Shown here one piece after another: positions 15,962-25,218 of a DNA stretch of 64,000 nt. This stretch comes from DASYXT01 sp035934555. Lineage in GTDB: Bacteria > Verrucomicrobiota > Verrucomicrobiia > Limisphaerales > UBA8199. Both the position numbers and the translations under genes were made by a program. The number at the start of each line of letters is the position of its first letter. The first letter of the stretch is position 1. The stretch spans positions 1-64,000 of the forward strand of contig DASYXT010000055.1 in assembly GCA_035934555.1 (NCBI GenBank), in the 5' to 3' direction. The notes under the pieces are model-generated. The model made no database searches. It saw only the letters and a list, made by a program, of their open reading frames with translations, and had not been told where the DNA came from.

Positions 15962-16747
15962 TTACCGGTAGTCTTCCCACTCGGGCTCGTTATCGAAAAT
16001 CCAGCGGTAATACTCCTGCTCTTTGAGGCGGGCGGCGGCGGCGGCATCGACGATCACAGTGCAACGCGGGTGGAGTTGGAGAGCGGAGGCAGTGACCATG
16101 CTGCTGATGGGACCCTCGACAGCCTGAGCAATGACGTCGGCCTTGCTGTCGCCGGTGGCCAGCAGCAAACAGCGCCGGGCTTCGATGATCGTGCCCACGC
16201 CCATAGTGATTGCGCGGCGTGGCATGTGAGCCTCGCCGCCAAAGAACTGCGCGTTTTGCTTAAGGGTGGTCGGCGTCAGCGCTTTGACACGGGTGCGCGA
16301 GCGCAAGGCCGAAAGCGGTTCGTTGAAACCAATGTGCCCCGCTTTGCCGATGCCCAATAACTGGAGGTCGATGCCGCCGAAGCGTTGAATCTGGCCCTCG
16401 TAGCGGCGGCACTCGGCGTCGAGGTCCTCGGCCATGCCATTGGGCAAATGCGTGTTGCGCGAATCCAGGTTCACGTGCCGGAACAGGTGCTGCTCCATGT
16501 AATGGCGATAGGAATTCGGGTCCGCCGGGAGCAGGCCCACATATTCATCCAGGTTAAAGGTGCTGCAGAGGGAGAAATCGAGGTGCTGCTCCCGGTGCAA
16601 GCCCACCAGGTGACGATAGACGCATTCCATGGTCTTGCCGGTGGCGAGGCCGAGCACCAGGTGCGGGTTGGCGCGCAGTTCGTGGGCGACGACGCGCGCC
16701 ACCAACCGCGCGGCTTGCTCCTCATTGGTCTGGATGATCACTTCCAT
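15962..16747 (-). CDS. nagB: Glucosamine-6-phosphate deaminase (NagB-like)
   Basis: This 261-residue protein has the NagB hallmarks: 'LATGKTMECVY' near residue 38, 'FNLDEYVGL' with the catalytic Asp and 'GKAGHIGFNEP' with the catalytic His and Glu. NagB converts glucosamine 6-phosphate to fructose 6-phosphate and ammonia. The ATG at 16747 is preferred; the 47 residues upstream are unlike the family. It lies 46 bases after a Gfo/Idh/MocA oxidoreductase gene on the same strand, so the two may be co-transcribed in amino-sugar use. The length matches the family. Confidence 0.9.
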   Translation of the reverse strand: MEVIIQTNEEQAARLVARVVAHELRANPHLVLGLATGKTMECVYRHLVGLHREQHLDFSLCSTFNLDEYVGLLPADPNSYRHYMEQHLFRHVNLDSRNTHLPNGMAEDLDAECRRYEGQIQRFGGIDLQLLGIGKAGHIGFNEPLSALRSRTRVKALTPTTLKQNAQFFGGEAHMPRRAITMGVGTIIEARRCLLLATGDSKADVIAQAVEGPISSMVTASALQLHPRCTVIVDAAAAARLKEQEYYRWIFDNEPEWEDYR

Positions 16748-16793
16748 GATGCGCGTAGATGAACGCCGGTTGAAAAAAGCGGCGGGCGATAAG

Positions 16794-17864
16794 TTACGCC
16801 AGGCCGAATTCCTTGCGATTCTGTTCGCAGGACACCAGGACCGGGTGGCCATCGACTTTGGCCTGCAAGAGCATCTTTTCATCGGCACCGTGAGTCAGCG
16901 GCAGGGCGACCTGGCCACCCTCGGCGGCGCTGCGCTGGAGGGCGAGCATCGCTTCCGCGCCGAGATAGGCATGCTCGAAGTTGCACTGGTGAACCTTTTT
17001 GTTGTCGAGCCAGTCCGCCATTTCCTGGATGTAGGGCGGCATGTCGAGGTCGTAGTTCATCAGGCCGTCGCCGGTTTGGTAACCGCCGCTGCGCGTCACC
17101 GCCCGCCAACCGCCGTTGGTGAGCACTTCGGCAAAACCATCCGTGCCCTGCGCGCCGATGCGGTTCTTGCCCCACCATTTGGCGACTTCCGGTTGGTCCG
17201 GAGCGCCCGCGCCGCATTCGTAAATGCCGCGGACGCCATTGGCAAACTGGACGAAGCCGGCGATGTAATCGGGCGACGGATGGTTATCGGCGAACTTCAC
17301 GCCGCCGGCCGCCTGCGCCATGGCCCACACGCCGGGTTGGTAATCATTGAACCAGCAGGTGTAATCCAACAAGTGTGAGAGCATGTGGGTCATCCAACCG
17401 GTGGCGGTGCCGTAAACCGTGTGCACGCGGCCCAGGGCGCCGCTGGCAACGATGTCTTTGACCTTTTGATAATGCTTGCCGTAACGATGTTGATGGCTGA
17501 CGACCGCCTTAACGCCGGCTTGCTTGAGCAGGTCGCGCATCGTGAACAGTTCGGCGCTGGTGAGCGCCGCAGGTTTCTCGAAGGCAAGCAACTTCGCGCC
17601 GCCTTCAATGCCGGCGCGAATGAACGGGATACGCAGGTGCGGCAAGGTGCAGAAGCAAAACACGTCGGGTTTGAGCGCTTTGGCGAGCGCCGCGGCGTCG
17701 GTGCCTTTCTGCGGGTTGCCGAGTTTCGCGGCGGCATCGTCGAGGCGCTTGGGATCGATGTCGCAGATGCCGATGACCCGGAAGCTGGGGTTGGCGTTGA
17801 ACGCGGTGGCGTGGTGCATGCCGCGCTTTCCCATGCCGACAACCAAAACTGTGTATTTGCTCAT
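16794..17864 (-). CDS. Gfo/Idh/MocA-family oxidoreductase
   Basis: This 356-residue protein has an N-terminal NAD(P)-binding Rossmann fold ('VLVVGMGKRGMHH', about 6-18), the 'EKPAA' motif near residue 97 in place of the classical EKP, and a C-terminal alpha/beta domain with 'GWMTHMLSHLLDYTCWFNDY'. The family oxidises or reduces sugars and inositols. The start at 17864 (MSKYTV) lies 8 codons inside a longer frame. It precedes nagB on the same strand, so it may act on an amino sugar or its derivative; that is inference. Confidence 0.85.
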   Translation of the reverse strand: MSKYTVLVVGMGKRGMHHATAFNANPSFRVIGICDIDPKRLDDAAAKLGNPQKGTDAAALAKALKPDVFCFCTLPHLRIPFIRAGIEGGAKLLAFEKPAALTSAELFTMRDLLKQAGVKAVVSHQHRYGKHYQKVKDIVASGALGRVHTVYGTATGWMTHMLSHLLDYTCWFNDYQPGVWAMAQAAGGVKFADNHPSPDYIAGFVQFANGVRGIYECGAGAPDQPEVAKWWGKNRIGAQGTDGFAEVLTNGGWRAVTRSGGYQTGDGLMNYDLDMPPYIQEMADWLDNKKVHQCNFEHAYLGAEAMLALQRSAAEGGQVALPLTHGADEKMLLQAKVDGHPVLVSCEQNRKEFGLA

Positions 17865-17951
17865 GTGACCAAAAGGTGATGCGGCCAAACGGCCGCGGGG
17901 GTCACATTGGCAAACCGGGGGAGGCGTGTCAAATAACGTGTGCCGTAATCG

Positions 17952-19991
17952 TTATGGTCCGACCAGCACGCGATAAAAGCGGGCAGCGCCGGGCAGGCTT
18001 GGGTCGGTGACCATGAGCGGGTTGCTGGGACTGTTGGTGACGTAAAGAATGTTCCAGGTCGTCGCTGCCGGGTTGCTCGCGTACTGGATGGTATAGTTCT
18101 GCCCGGAGGTGCCGCTTAAGAGGAACTGGAAACCGCGGCCCGGAACGAAGGTGACCTGTGAGAGCGTTGGAGGCGCTGGAGGCAAGCCTACGACAAAATT
18201 GAGGGTTTTGTTGCCGGAGGTGGTATCGGCGTTTTGAGAGGACACCGAGCCATAGCCGCGTTGGGCCAGGCCTTGCGAATCCAAGCCGACCGACCATACC
18301 CCCGCCAGCACTGGCATAGAATAATTGCCGCCATTATCGGTGCGGACTCCGGCGATATAGTTGGTTCCGTTGATCCACGCGCCGCCGAAAACGTTCAAGC
18401 CGGTGATATTGGTGCCGGCGGCGGTTCGCACCCACCCGGAAATGGTGCGGGTGGAAATCGGCGCGACGTAAGTAAAGTTCGAGATGCTGACGCCGTCGGT
18501 GATGTTCACGTTGATTTGGGGCGCGACGACGTTGGCGGACGCAGCGGCGCCATTCTCCAGAGCCACCGACCAGGTGCCGCCGGAAACCGGCAGCGCAAAC
18601 GAGCCGTCACCTGCCAATTGAGCGCTGCTCATGACGTTATTGGTGCCAAAAGCGAGGATGGAACCGCTGCTGATCGGATTATTATTGGAATCGGTGGCGC
18701 GTCCGGCGAGCCACGCGGAAGGCTGATGGGCCACCAGATTGGTTTGCACCGCCTGCCCATTGCTTAACTGGATTTGCACATATTGCAGGACATCATTGGC
18801 AGGCAGACCGGAATCGTCGGTGCTGGGGCCGAGGTTCCAAAGCCCGGCGGTGCCCACCACCCAGAAATTGCCGTTCGTATCGGTAACGGAGCTGGACGTG
18901 TAAAGATTGCCGTTGTCGCTGCTATTCAGCAAAATGCCGGCGAGGGGAGTATTGGAGTCGTCCTTGAGCGAGCCGTAAATCATGGCGGTGCCTTTGAAAC
19001 AGGTGAGGCTGATGCCGGCGACATTGCCAGTGCCTACGCCGATTTGAGCTTTGTTTTGGGAACGGAAATAGCCGCCCAGCGTCAATGAAGAATCCGAGCT
19101 ATCGGCCTGCCACTGTCCGGTCACCAGGTTCGCGCTGAAGTTGCCTTGCGGATCGGTGAAGAAAACGGCGTACTCGTTATTGGTGCTGCTGATGAAGAAC
19201 TGGACTCCCGGCACAGGAATGCTGTTGCTGGCATCGGTCAGGGTGCCCGAGACGGTCAGATTCGCCGGCGTTAGCGGCACGCTCACGTTGGTGTCCGCGC
19301 CGGAGACGGTGATCATCGGGCCGGTTCCAAAGTTGCCGATATAGCCGGGCTTGAACGCGACCACGACGTAAGTTCCGTTCGAGACGGGGAGGGAGAAGTT
19401 GCCCGAGGCATCCGCAACGGTCCCCGCGCCAAACTTTTGATTGTGGCCCATGGGCACCAGCACGGCGACCATCGCGTGGGCCAGCGGGCTGCCGCCGCTG
19501 GAAACATTCCCAGTCACTTGCTGGGTATATGCCCCGGGCGTGACCGTCAGGGACTGCTGGAGCGGGGCAAAATGTCCGCCCGGGCTTGAAACCCGAAAGA
19601 GGTAGCTGGCGGCGCCGCGGCCAAACTCGGGGCTATCGGCAAAGTTTAGCGTGGCGGTGATCTGGCCATTGGCGGTGAGATCGTTATCGCCGGGCACATT
19701 GCCGTTGCGGACGCCGCCAATCAAAGCCACCTGCCCATCGGTGAGCACAAAGCTCTGGACCAGCGGTTCGCCGGCGTCCACGATGCCGTTGGTATTGACA
19801 TCAATGTACCGCTCAACCAGCACCGTCTCACCATTGGTGAGCCCGTTAATTTGCACTGTGATTGGCCCCTGGTACAAGGCCGAAACACTGTTGGGTGAAA
19901 CAGAAAGTGTCACCGCGCCCGTCATCCGTAAACCGGCCGCAAAACAAACCGCCCCAACCAGCACCCGTCGCCAGGAAGCATTTGAATTCAT
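17952..19991 (-). CDS. Exported repeat protein with carboxypeptidase-regulatory-like domains
   Basis: This 679-residue protein has an N-terminal signal peptide ending near 'MTGA' (residue 26), several carboxypeptidase-regulatory-like/CNA-B type beta-sandwich repeats (motifs such as 'VTDTNGNFWV', 'TDNGGNYSMPV', 'VADASGNFSLPV'), and a C-terminal module ending FYRVLVGP. It begins with a strand-rich unit having 'DVNTNGIVDAGEP', which could bind calcium. It is probably an extracellular or outer-membrane-associated surface protein. Its C-terminal module also ends the GH30 and GH16 proteins nearby. It is divergent from the GH30 gene, and both may be regulated from the gap 19992-20192. Confidence 0.8.
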   Translation of the reverse strand: MNSNASWRRVLVGAVCFAAGLRMTGAVTLSVSPNSVSALYQGPITVQINGLTNGETVLVERYIDVNTNGIVDAGEPLVQSFVLTDGQVALIGGVRNGNVPGDNDLTANGQITATLNFADSPEFGRGAASYLFRVSSPGGHFAPLQQSLTVTPGAYTQQVTGNVSSGGSPLAHAMVAVLVPMGHNQKFGAGTVADASGNFSLPVSNGTYVVVAFKPGYIGNFGTGPMITVSGADTNVSVPLTPANLTVSGTLTDASNSIPVPGVQFFISSTNNEYAVFFTDPQGNFSANLVTGQWQADSSDSSLTLGGYFRSQNKAQIGVGTGNVAGISLTCFKGTAMIYGSLKDDSNTPLAGILLNSSDNGNLYTSSSVTDTNGNFWVVGTAGLWNLGPSTDDSGLPANDVLQYVQIQLSNGQAVQTNLVAHQPSAWLAGRATDSNNNPISSGSILAFGTNNVMSSAQLAGDGSFALPVSGGTWSVALENGAAASANVVAPQINVNITDGVSISNFTYVAPISTRTISGWVRTAAGTNITGLNVFGGAWINGTNYIAGVRTDNGGNYSMPVLAGVWSVGLDSQGLAQRGYGSVSSQNADTTSGNKTLNFVVGLPPAPPTLSQVTFVPGRGFQFLLSGTSGQNYTIQYASNPAATTWNILYVTNSPSNPLMVTDPSLPGAARFYRVLVGP

Positions 19992-20192
19992 ATGTGTTTA
20001 ATTAGGTTTCTCTTTGGCAGTAATAGCAGGGGCCATGCCTATATCAATAATGAGAATGGCTGCACAAAACACCCTGGCGGCGCTTGCCCATAATCGGCAA
20101 ACTGAACCCGCTACGCCTCGACAAGAGCTTAATTCAGAGTATTTTGCCAAAGTGAACTCGATTACGCTGTGAACCTGGGCTCCAACGCGGCT

Positions 20193-22742
20193 ATGCGGGG
20201 CGAGGATGGCAGATGCGGTCAGCGTGTCCGTGCGGCTTGGTCGATACTGGTGAGGGCGGCGTTATTGATGGCGGTTTGCCTGAGCGCGACTGCGCAAACG
20301 ACCAACAGCTTCACGGCCGCTGTGGACCCGCAACGGGTGCTGGTAAACTCATTTGAGGGATGGGGAACTTCGCTGGCCTGGTGGGGCAATCTGGTCGGCG
20401 GTTACGCCAACCGCAATGCCTACGCCTTTATGGCTTTTACCCAACTTCAATTAAACATCGTCCGCTACAACATCGGGGGCGGGGAAAATCCTGGCATCAG
20501 CAACACGATGCAGATTCGAGCGCGGATGCCGGGATTCGAACCGAGCCCCGGGGTTTGGGACTGGAGCGCGGATGCCAACCAGCGGTGGATGCTGCGGGAA
20601 GCTGTGGCGTTAGGAGTCAACCATGTGGAAGCCTTTGCCAATTCGCCGCCCTGGTGGATGACCGTCAGCCGCAGTGTCACGGGTTCGACCAACGGAACGA
20701 GCAACAATCTGCAAACCAATTACGAGCCTGCTTTCGCTGCGTACCTCGACACGGTAATCAGCAACCTGACGGTGCTGGACGGTGTGACGTTCGAAACGGT
20801 CACGCCGCTCAACGAACCCACGTCCAGTTGGTGGACCTACGGCGGCAGCCAGGAGGGGTGCCATATCAGCAGTGACCAGCAAGCACGTATCGTGGACGAG
20901 CTGCATGCCGACCTGGCTGCGCGCGGGTCGAACACGGGCGTCGCGTCGTCGGAAGATAACGACGAGCAAAGCACAATCAACTCGCTGAGCGCTTACAGTC
21001 CGGTGGACCTGGCGAACGTGGCGCGGGTGACCAGCCACACTTACGGGGCGAACAACCCGGCGGGCTTGCGTAACCTGGCGGCGATGCAACGCAAGCCGCT
21101 CTGGGTCTCCGAATATGGCGATGGCGATGCGACCGGGATGACAATGGCCCGGCGCATCCACGATGACCTGACGCAGTTGTGGCCGCGAGCCTGGGTTTAT
21201 TGGCAGGTCGTGGACAGCGGTTCCTGGGGAATTATTTACAACTCGCTCGATGGCAGCGGCAATACCAGTTATACGATTAATGAAAAGTTTTATGTCATGG
21301 GCCAGTTCAGCCGGTTTATTCGGCCAGGCTATGAGATCATCAATGTCGGCGACAGCAATTCAGTAGCGGCCTACAGCGTCACCAATCGGGTGTTGGTCAT
21401 CGTCGGAGTGAACGATTCGACTAATTGGCTGGCGGTGACATACGACTTGAGCGGATTCAACGTGCTGCCGGCGCAGGCCTCGGTAGTGCGCAGCTCGGCT
21501 TCGGAAAGCCTGCTGGCGCAGCCGTCGCTTTCCGTAACAGCCCGGCAGCTTCGGTCGGTGCTGCCACCGCACTCGGTCACGACGCATGTGTTGAACGGGG
21601 TGGCCGCCGCGCCGCCTTCGTCGCAGCCCGTGGCGTGGTATCCATTCGAGGGCAATGCTCTGGACGCCACCGGTAACGGCAACAACGGCCTCATTTTTGA
21701 GCCGGTGGTGTTCGTACCCGGCAAGCTCGGGGCGCAGGCGGCGCAATTTGACGGCGCAAGCAGCTACGTGCAAATCCCGCGCTCGGTCAGCAATGATTTT
21801 ACTTTGTCGTTGTGGGTCAAAACAACGGCAACCGGCGGCACAGGCCAATGGTGGGCCGGCAAGGGCCTGCTGGACGGAGAAGTGACGGGAACGGTCGATG
21901 ACTTCGGCCTGACGCTGGTCGGCGGACAGGCTGGGTTCGGGATCGGTAATCCCGATACGACCGTGACGTCGCAGACCGCGATCAATGACGGCCACTGGCA
22001 CCACGTGGCCGCGACGCGCGACGCGACGAGCGGGCAGATGCTGCTCTACATTGACGGCACACTCGAGGCGGGCACGAACGGCCCCACCGGCACAAAGGCG
22101 GCCCCATCGTTTTTGCGCATTGGCAGTATTCAGGCGGGGTATGCGGGTGGCTTTCTTGCCGCAACGGTGGATGACGTGCAGCTTTTCCAGCGAGTATTTG
22201 CGGCCTCGGAGATAGGGCTGTTGATGAATCATCCGCCTGTCTTAGCGCCCGTCCCGGATGCTTCGATTTTGGCGGGGCGGACGCTGGTGATTACCAATCA
22301 GGCAAGTGATCCCGATCAACCTGCGGAAACGCTGAGGTGGAGCCTGGTGAGCCCGCCGCCGGGCGCGGGCATCAACGCCTCCACGGGTTTGTTCGCCTGG
22401 CGGCCCGCGGTTGAATCTTCACCGGCGACCAACGGCGTAACCGTGGTAGTTACCGATAACGGCACTCCCAGTATGAGTGCCACTCAAGTTTTCTCGGTGT
22501 TGGTCGAACGTCCAACAGCTCCAGAATTCACCGGTCCTGTCTGGAGCAATGGCATGCCGACGTTCACCGTTAACGGCGACGATGGCCCGGACTACCTGAT
22601 AGAGGCTGCGGACACGCTGGTTTCGCCGGTCGAATGGCTGACGGTGGCCACGAACCAGTCGGCCTCGCCTCCGTTTGCCTGGACCGATTTGGCGGCGACC
22701 AATTTTAACCAGCGCTTCTATCGGGTGCGGCTGGGGCCTTGA
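20193..22742 (+). CDS. GH30-family glycoside hydrolase with LamG and Ig-like modules
   Basis: This 849-residue protein (ATG 20193; a GTG 8 codons upstream is also possible) has a signal peptide. The GH30-type (beta/alpha)8 barrel (about 40-400) has the acid/base Glu in 'TPLNEPTSSWW' and the nucleophile Glu in 'LWVSEYGDGDA', plus the beta-sandwich typical of GH30. Then comes a LamG domain (about 490-660), a putative Ig-like domain ('VLAPVPDASILAGRTL', about 680-770) and a C-terminal module ending FYRVRLGP. GH30 members that resemble it include endo-beta-1,6-galactanases. It is probably secreted to cut a complex polysaccharide. Confidence 0.88.
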   Translation: MRGEDGRCGQRVRAAWSILVRAALLMAVCLSATAQTTNSFTAAVDPQRVLVNSFEGWGTSLAWWGNLVGGYANRNAYAFMAFTQLQLNIVRYNIGGGENPGISNTMQIRARMPGFEPSPGVWDWSADANQRWMLREAVALGVNHVEAFANSPPWWMTVSRSVTGSTNGTSNNLQTNYEPAFAAYLDTVISNLTVLDGVTFETVTPLNEPTSSWWTYGGSQEGCHISSDQQARIVDELHADLAARGSNTGVASSEDNDEQSTINSLSAYSPVDLANVARVTSHTYGANNPAGLRNLAAMQRKPLWVSEYGDGDATGMTMARRIHDDLTQLWPRAWVYWQVVDSGSWGIIYNSLDGSGNTSYTINEKFYVMGQFSRFIRPGYEIINVGDSNSVAAYSVTNRVLVIVGVNDSTNWLAVTYDLSGFNVLPAQASVVRSSASESLLAQPSLSVTARQLRSVLPPHSVTTHVLNGVAAAPPSSQPVAWYPFEGNALDATGNGNNGLIFEPVVFVPGKLGAQAAQFDGASSYVQIPRSVSNDFTLSLWVKTTATGGTGQWWAGKGLLDGEVTGTVDDFGLTLVGGQAGFGIGNPDTTVTSQTAINDGHWHHVAATRDATSGQMLLYIDGTLEAGTNGPTGTKAAPSFLRIGSIQAGYAGGFLAATVDDVQLFQRVFAASEIGLLMNHPPVLAPVPDASILAGRTLVITNQASDPDQPAETLRWSLVSPPPGAGINASTGLFAWRPAVESSPATNGVTVVVTDNGTPSMSATQVFSVLVERPTAPEFTGPVWSNGMPTFTVNGDDGPDYLIEAADTLVSPVEWLTVATNQSASPPFAWTDLAATNFNQRFYRVRLGP

Positions 22743-22771
22743 AGTGCCGCACCCGGCAGAACAAACAGCAC

Positions 22772-23131
22772 TTATTGCTTCTCAACCGTTACGGTGCCGG
22801 TATCGGCATTATAAACCAGCTTGGTGCCGTAGGGAGGTTGGGGCACAAGCGGGAGATACTTCTCGGAGACCAGTTCGTTGAGGTCTTTGGGATTGCGCCC
22901 CTTGTCCACCGCGAACAATTGGATGGCTTTATCAATCGAGGTGGTATCGACGGTTTTGACGGCGGATTGCTGGCCTTTGGCCATCGCGCCGAGGTAATCC
23001 ACCGGCGCAGTGACCAGACTGCCGCCACCGGTGTTGGTGCTGGTGTTGTTCGCCGTCGAGGTGGAGGACTTATCGCCACACGCCGTGAGACAGCAAAGCG
23101 CCAGCCCCGCGGCTAAAGAAGGATAGTTCAT
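22772..23131 (-). CDS. Lipoprotein with a T2SS-G-like C-terminal part
   Basis: This 119-residue protein has a lipobox LTAC (Cys18) and a Ser/Thr-rich linker. The C-terminal half (DKAIQLFAVDKGRNPKDLNELVSEKYLP...) resembles the pilin-like alpha/beta segment of type II secretion G proteins, but the N-terminal hydrophobic pilin helix is absent. It may be a lipid-anchored envelope protein. It ends close to the GH30 gene's stop (convergent). Confidence 0.7.
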   Translation of the reverse strand: MNYPSLAAGLALCCLTACGDKSSTSTANNTSTNTGGGSLVTAPVDYLGAMAKGQQSAVKTVDTTSIDKAIQLFAVDKGRNPKDLNELVSEKYLPLVPQPPYGTKLVYNADTGTVTVEKQ

Positions 23132-23166
23132 AACGCAAGATAGCTGATGGCGCGCAAAATGAAAGA

Positions 23167-23193
23167 GCCGGGCAAAAACAGCCTATGCCCGGC
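23167..23193 (-). terminator. Candidate terminator after the 46-residue lipoprotein gene
   Basis: An 8-bp GC-rich stem (23167-23174 with 23186-23193) with an A-rich loop lies after the small lipoprotein gene in its reading direction. It is followed by a modest T-rich tract (CTCTTTCATTTT). It would also separate this gene from the next lipoprotein gene. Confidence 0.5.
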
Positions 23194-23232
23194 TTGAAGC
23201 GACATCCCCCAAGTGATTTGGGAGAAAATGTC

Positions 23233-23373
23233 TTATTTAGCAGGCGCGTTGGTGCTCGGCTCCGCTGGCGCCGCATTGGTGCTAGGAGTCGAGGTGTTGT
23301 CCGATCCCGAATTGCAACCGGCGAACACACCCAACAGCCCGAGTAGTACGATAAGGGTATAGAGCCTTTTCAT
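23233..23373 (-). CDS. Small lipoprotein (46 residues)
   Basis: This short frame encodes a lipoprotein signal 'LYTLIVLLGLLGVFAGC' with Cys20, followed by 26 residues rich in Ser, Thr, Asn, Pro and Ala. The start is ATG at 23373 and the stop TAA at 23233-23235. Entericidin-like and other tiny lipoproteins share this design. A strong lipobox in so short a frame argues for a real gene. The function is unknown; it is probably in the cell envelope. Confidence 0.65.
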   Translation of the reverse strand: MKRLYTLIVLLGLLGVFAGCNSGSDNTSTPSTNAAPAEPSTNAPAK

Positions 23374-23472
23374 AGTGGCGTAACATTTACCAAAAGCGGG
23401 CAGAGGACAAGTAAAATTTTACACCGTAGTTTCCCTAATTATTTCGCGACCCAACTTGGCTGCCGGATGGAT

Positions 23473-25089
23473 TCAGGGCGACTGCAACCGGTAGAAAATC
23501 GAATGGTTGGCGCCCGGCCTGACCGTATATGGACTGGCCGCGCCGGGCACGTCGGTCCAGATGCCGGCGAGATCGAGCGAGTTGGTCTGAGTTTGGAGGT
23601 GGCAAACGATATTGGTGGGCCAGTTCAACAGCACGTTGCCGCCCGAACGGCCTACGGCAATTTCCAAAGGCGCGGTAAGGTCCCAAACGCGGACGTAATC
23701 CACTTGCAGATCGGCCGGAAAGGTGGAGTTGGCATTAATGCTAGCGATGCTGGGATTGCCGACATAATTACCGCCCACCGCCAGGTTCATGATGATGAAA
23801 AAAGGCTGGTTGAACGGAGCCGGGTATGGGCCCGTCGAACTGGACCAGTTCGATTGGGATTCATACAGCAGGCCATCGACATACCACTGGATCAGGTTGG
23901 TGTTCCATTCGAGCATGTAGGAATGGAAATTCGTCACAGCGCCGGGGTCCGTTAGCGTGCAGATGGCGGTGGACTGTAAATGATTATTTGAAGCGTCGGA
24001 GTAGTGAATCGTGCCTTGGACCTGGTCGAGGATGTTGCCTTTGTTTTCCATCACGTCGATTTCGCCACAGGCAGGCCATCCAACGGGCGTGATGTCTGTG
24101 CCCAACAACCAGAATGCGGGCCAGAAACCCAAGCCGGGCGGCAACTTCGCCCGAAATTCGAACCGGCCATAGGTTTTGGAGAAATGCCCCTGCGTCTTCA
24201 TCCGGACGGAAGTGTAATTGAGGGTTGGGTCCTTGAGCGCAACCATATGGAGCAGGCCATTGCTGACGTAGGCGTTCTGCGGCCGATTGGTGTAGTACTC
24301 GAGTTCGTTGTTGCCCCAGCCATTGTTGTTGCCCCCTTCGAAAGACCAGGTGCTGGGGTTGATGGTCGAGCCGTTGAATTCATCGCTCCAGACGATGTTC
24401 CAGGCCGGCACGGGACTGGTCGGGCCGCTCAACTGGGTAAGCGCGCAGTCGTCGAGGTAAGCCGAGCCATTGGCATTATCCGGGCCTTGATGGAAAACGA
24501 GTTGATAGCGTAGAAACGCCGTGCCCGCTGGCGCCGTTAGCGCAGTAGTGGTGTTTGTGACCGAGGTACCCACCGGGACGCCGCCGCTGTTGTAGAAGCT
24601 CCATTGATTGGTCACTCGCAGCGTGAACCAAACGCCAGGGCCACCGTAGGCGGCGAGGTTCGCGCCTGTAATCAGGTCGGAACGGTAAAGTGCCAGCGTT
24701 TGGGCCGCCGCATCGCGAAAGGTGACCTCGACCCAGAACTGGTCCTGGCCATGAACCGTATCTCCCGCCAGTGAGAACGCCCAGGCTTGGGCGTTGAACA
24801 CCGCGCCCGGACCGGTGTTGATGTCCTGAGTCACCCCCGCATAATTATCTGTGCCGCTGAACGCGCCGTACACTTTGAAGTAATTGCTGCCGGCATGGGC
24901 GTGCGCCGGGTCGGATTCTACGTAGGTGTTGGGCCCATAGGAGGTCCAGCCCAGGATCGGTTGGGTAGTGGCTGGAGTTTGTTCGAAGCCCGGGTCGCCC
25001 AGAGCATTGGCGGCGTTCGCAGGGGTGATTGAGCATCCGAGCAACAAAACTGCCGCCAGGGAGAGGTGCGTCAGGCATACAAACTGCAT
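23473..25089 (-). CDS. GH16-family beta-glucanase/laminarinase-like protein
   Basis: This 538-residue protein (ATG 25089; a TTG at 25116 also possible) has a signal sequence, with a possible lipobox LLGC. An N-terminal beta-sandwich carbohydrate-binding-like module spans about 35-215. The GH16 catalytic domain (about 225-475) has 'WSDEFNGSTIN' and the catalytic 'GEIDVMENKG', in which the two Glu act as nucleophile and acid/base with the Asp between. A C-terminal module ends FYRLQSP. It probably cuts beta-1,3- or mixed beta-1,3/1,4-glucan. It is divergent from the acetylesterase-like gene. Confidence 0.88.
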   Translation of the reverse strand: MQFVCLTHLSLAAVLLLGCSITPANAANALGDPGFEQTPATTQPILGWTSYGPNTYVESDPAHAHAGSNYFKVYGAFSGTDNYAGVTQDINTGPGAVFNAQAWAFSLAGDTVHGQDQFWVEVTFRDAAAQTLALYRSDLITGANLAAYGGPGVWFTLRVTNQWSFYNSGGVPVGTSVTNTTTALTAPAGTAFLRYQLVFHQGPDNANGSAYLDDCALTQLSGPTSPVPAWNIVWSDEFNGSTINPSTWSFEGGNNNGWGNNELEYYTNRPQNAYVSNGLLHMVALKDPTLNYTSVRMKTQGHFSKTYGRFEFRAKLPPGLGFWPAFWLLGTDITPVGWPACGEIDVMENKGNILDQVQGTIHYSDASNNHLQSTAICTLTDPGAVTNFHSYMLEWNTNLIQWYVDGLLYESQSNWSSSTGPYPAPFNQPFFIIMNLAVGGNYVGNPSIASINANSTFPADLQVDYVRVWDLTAPLEIAVGRSGGNVLLNWPTNIVCHLQTQTNSLDLAGIWTDVPGAASPYTVRPGANHSIFYRLQSP

Positions 25090-25218
25090 GACAAAAAATG
25101 TTACAAAAAGGGGCAAAAAGCGAATTTATTCGGCCACGGCGGTCAGGCCCGTGCCACAGCCGGGGGTCCCTCAGCCGGCTTGACCAGCACACCAGCAAAA
25201 GAGAAACTCCGGCTGCTT

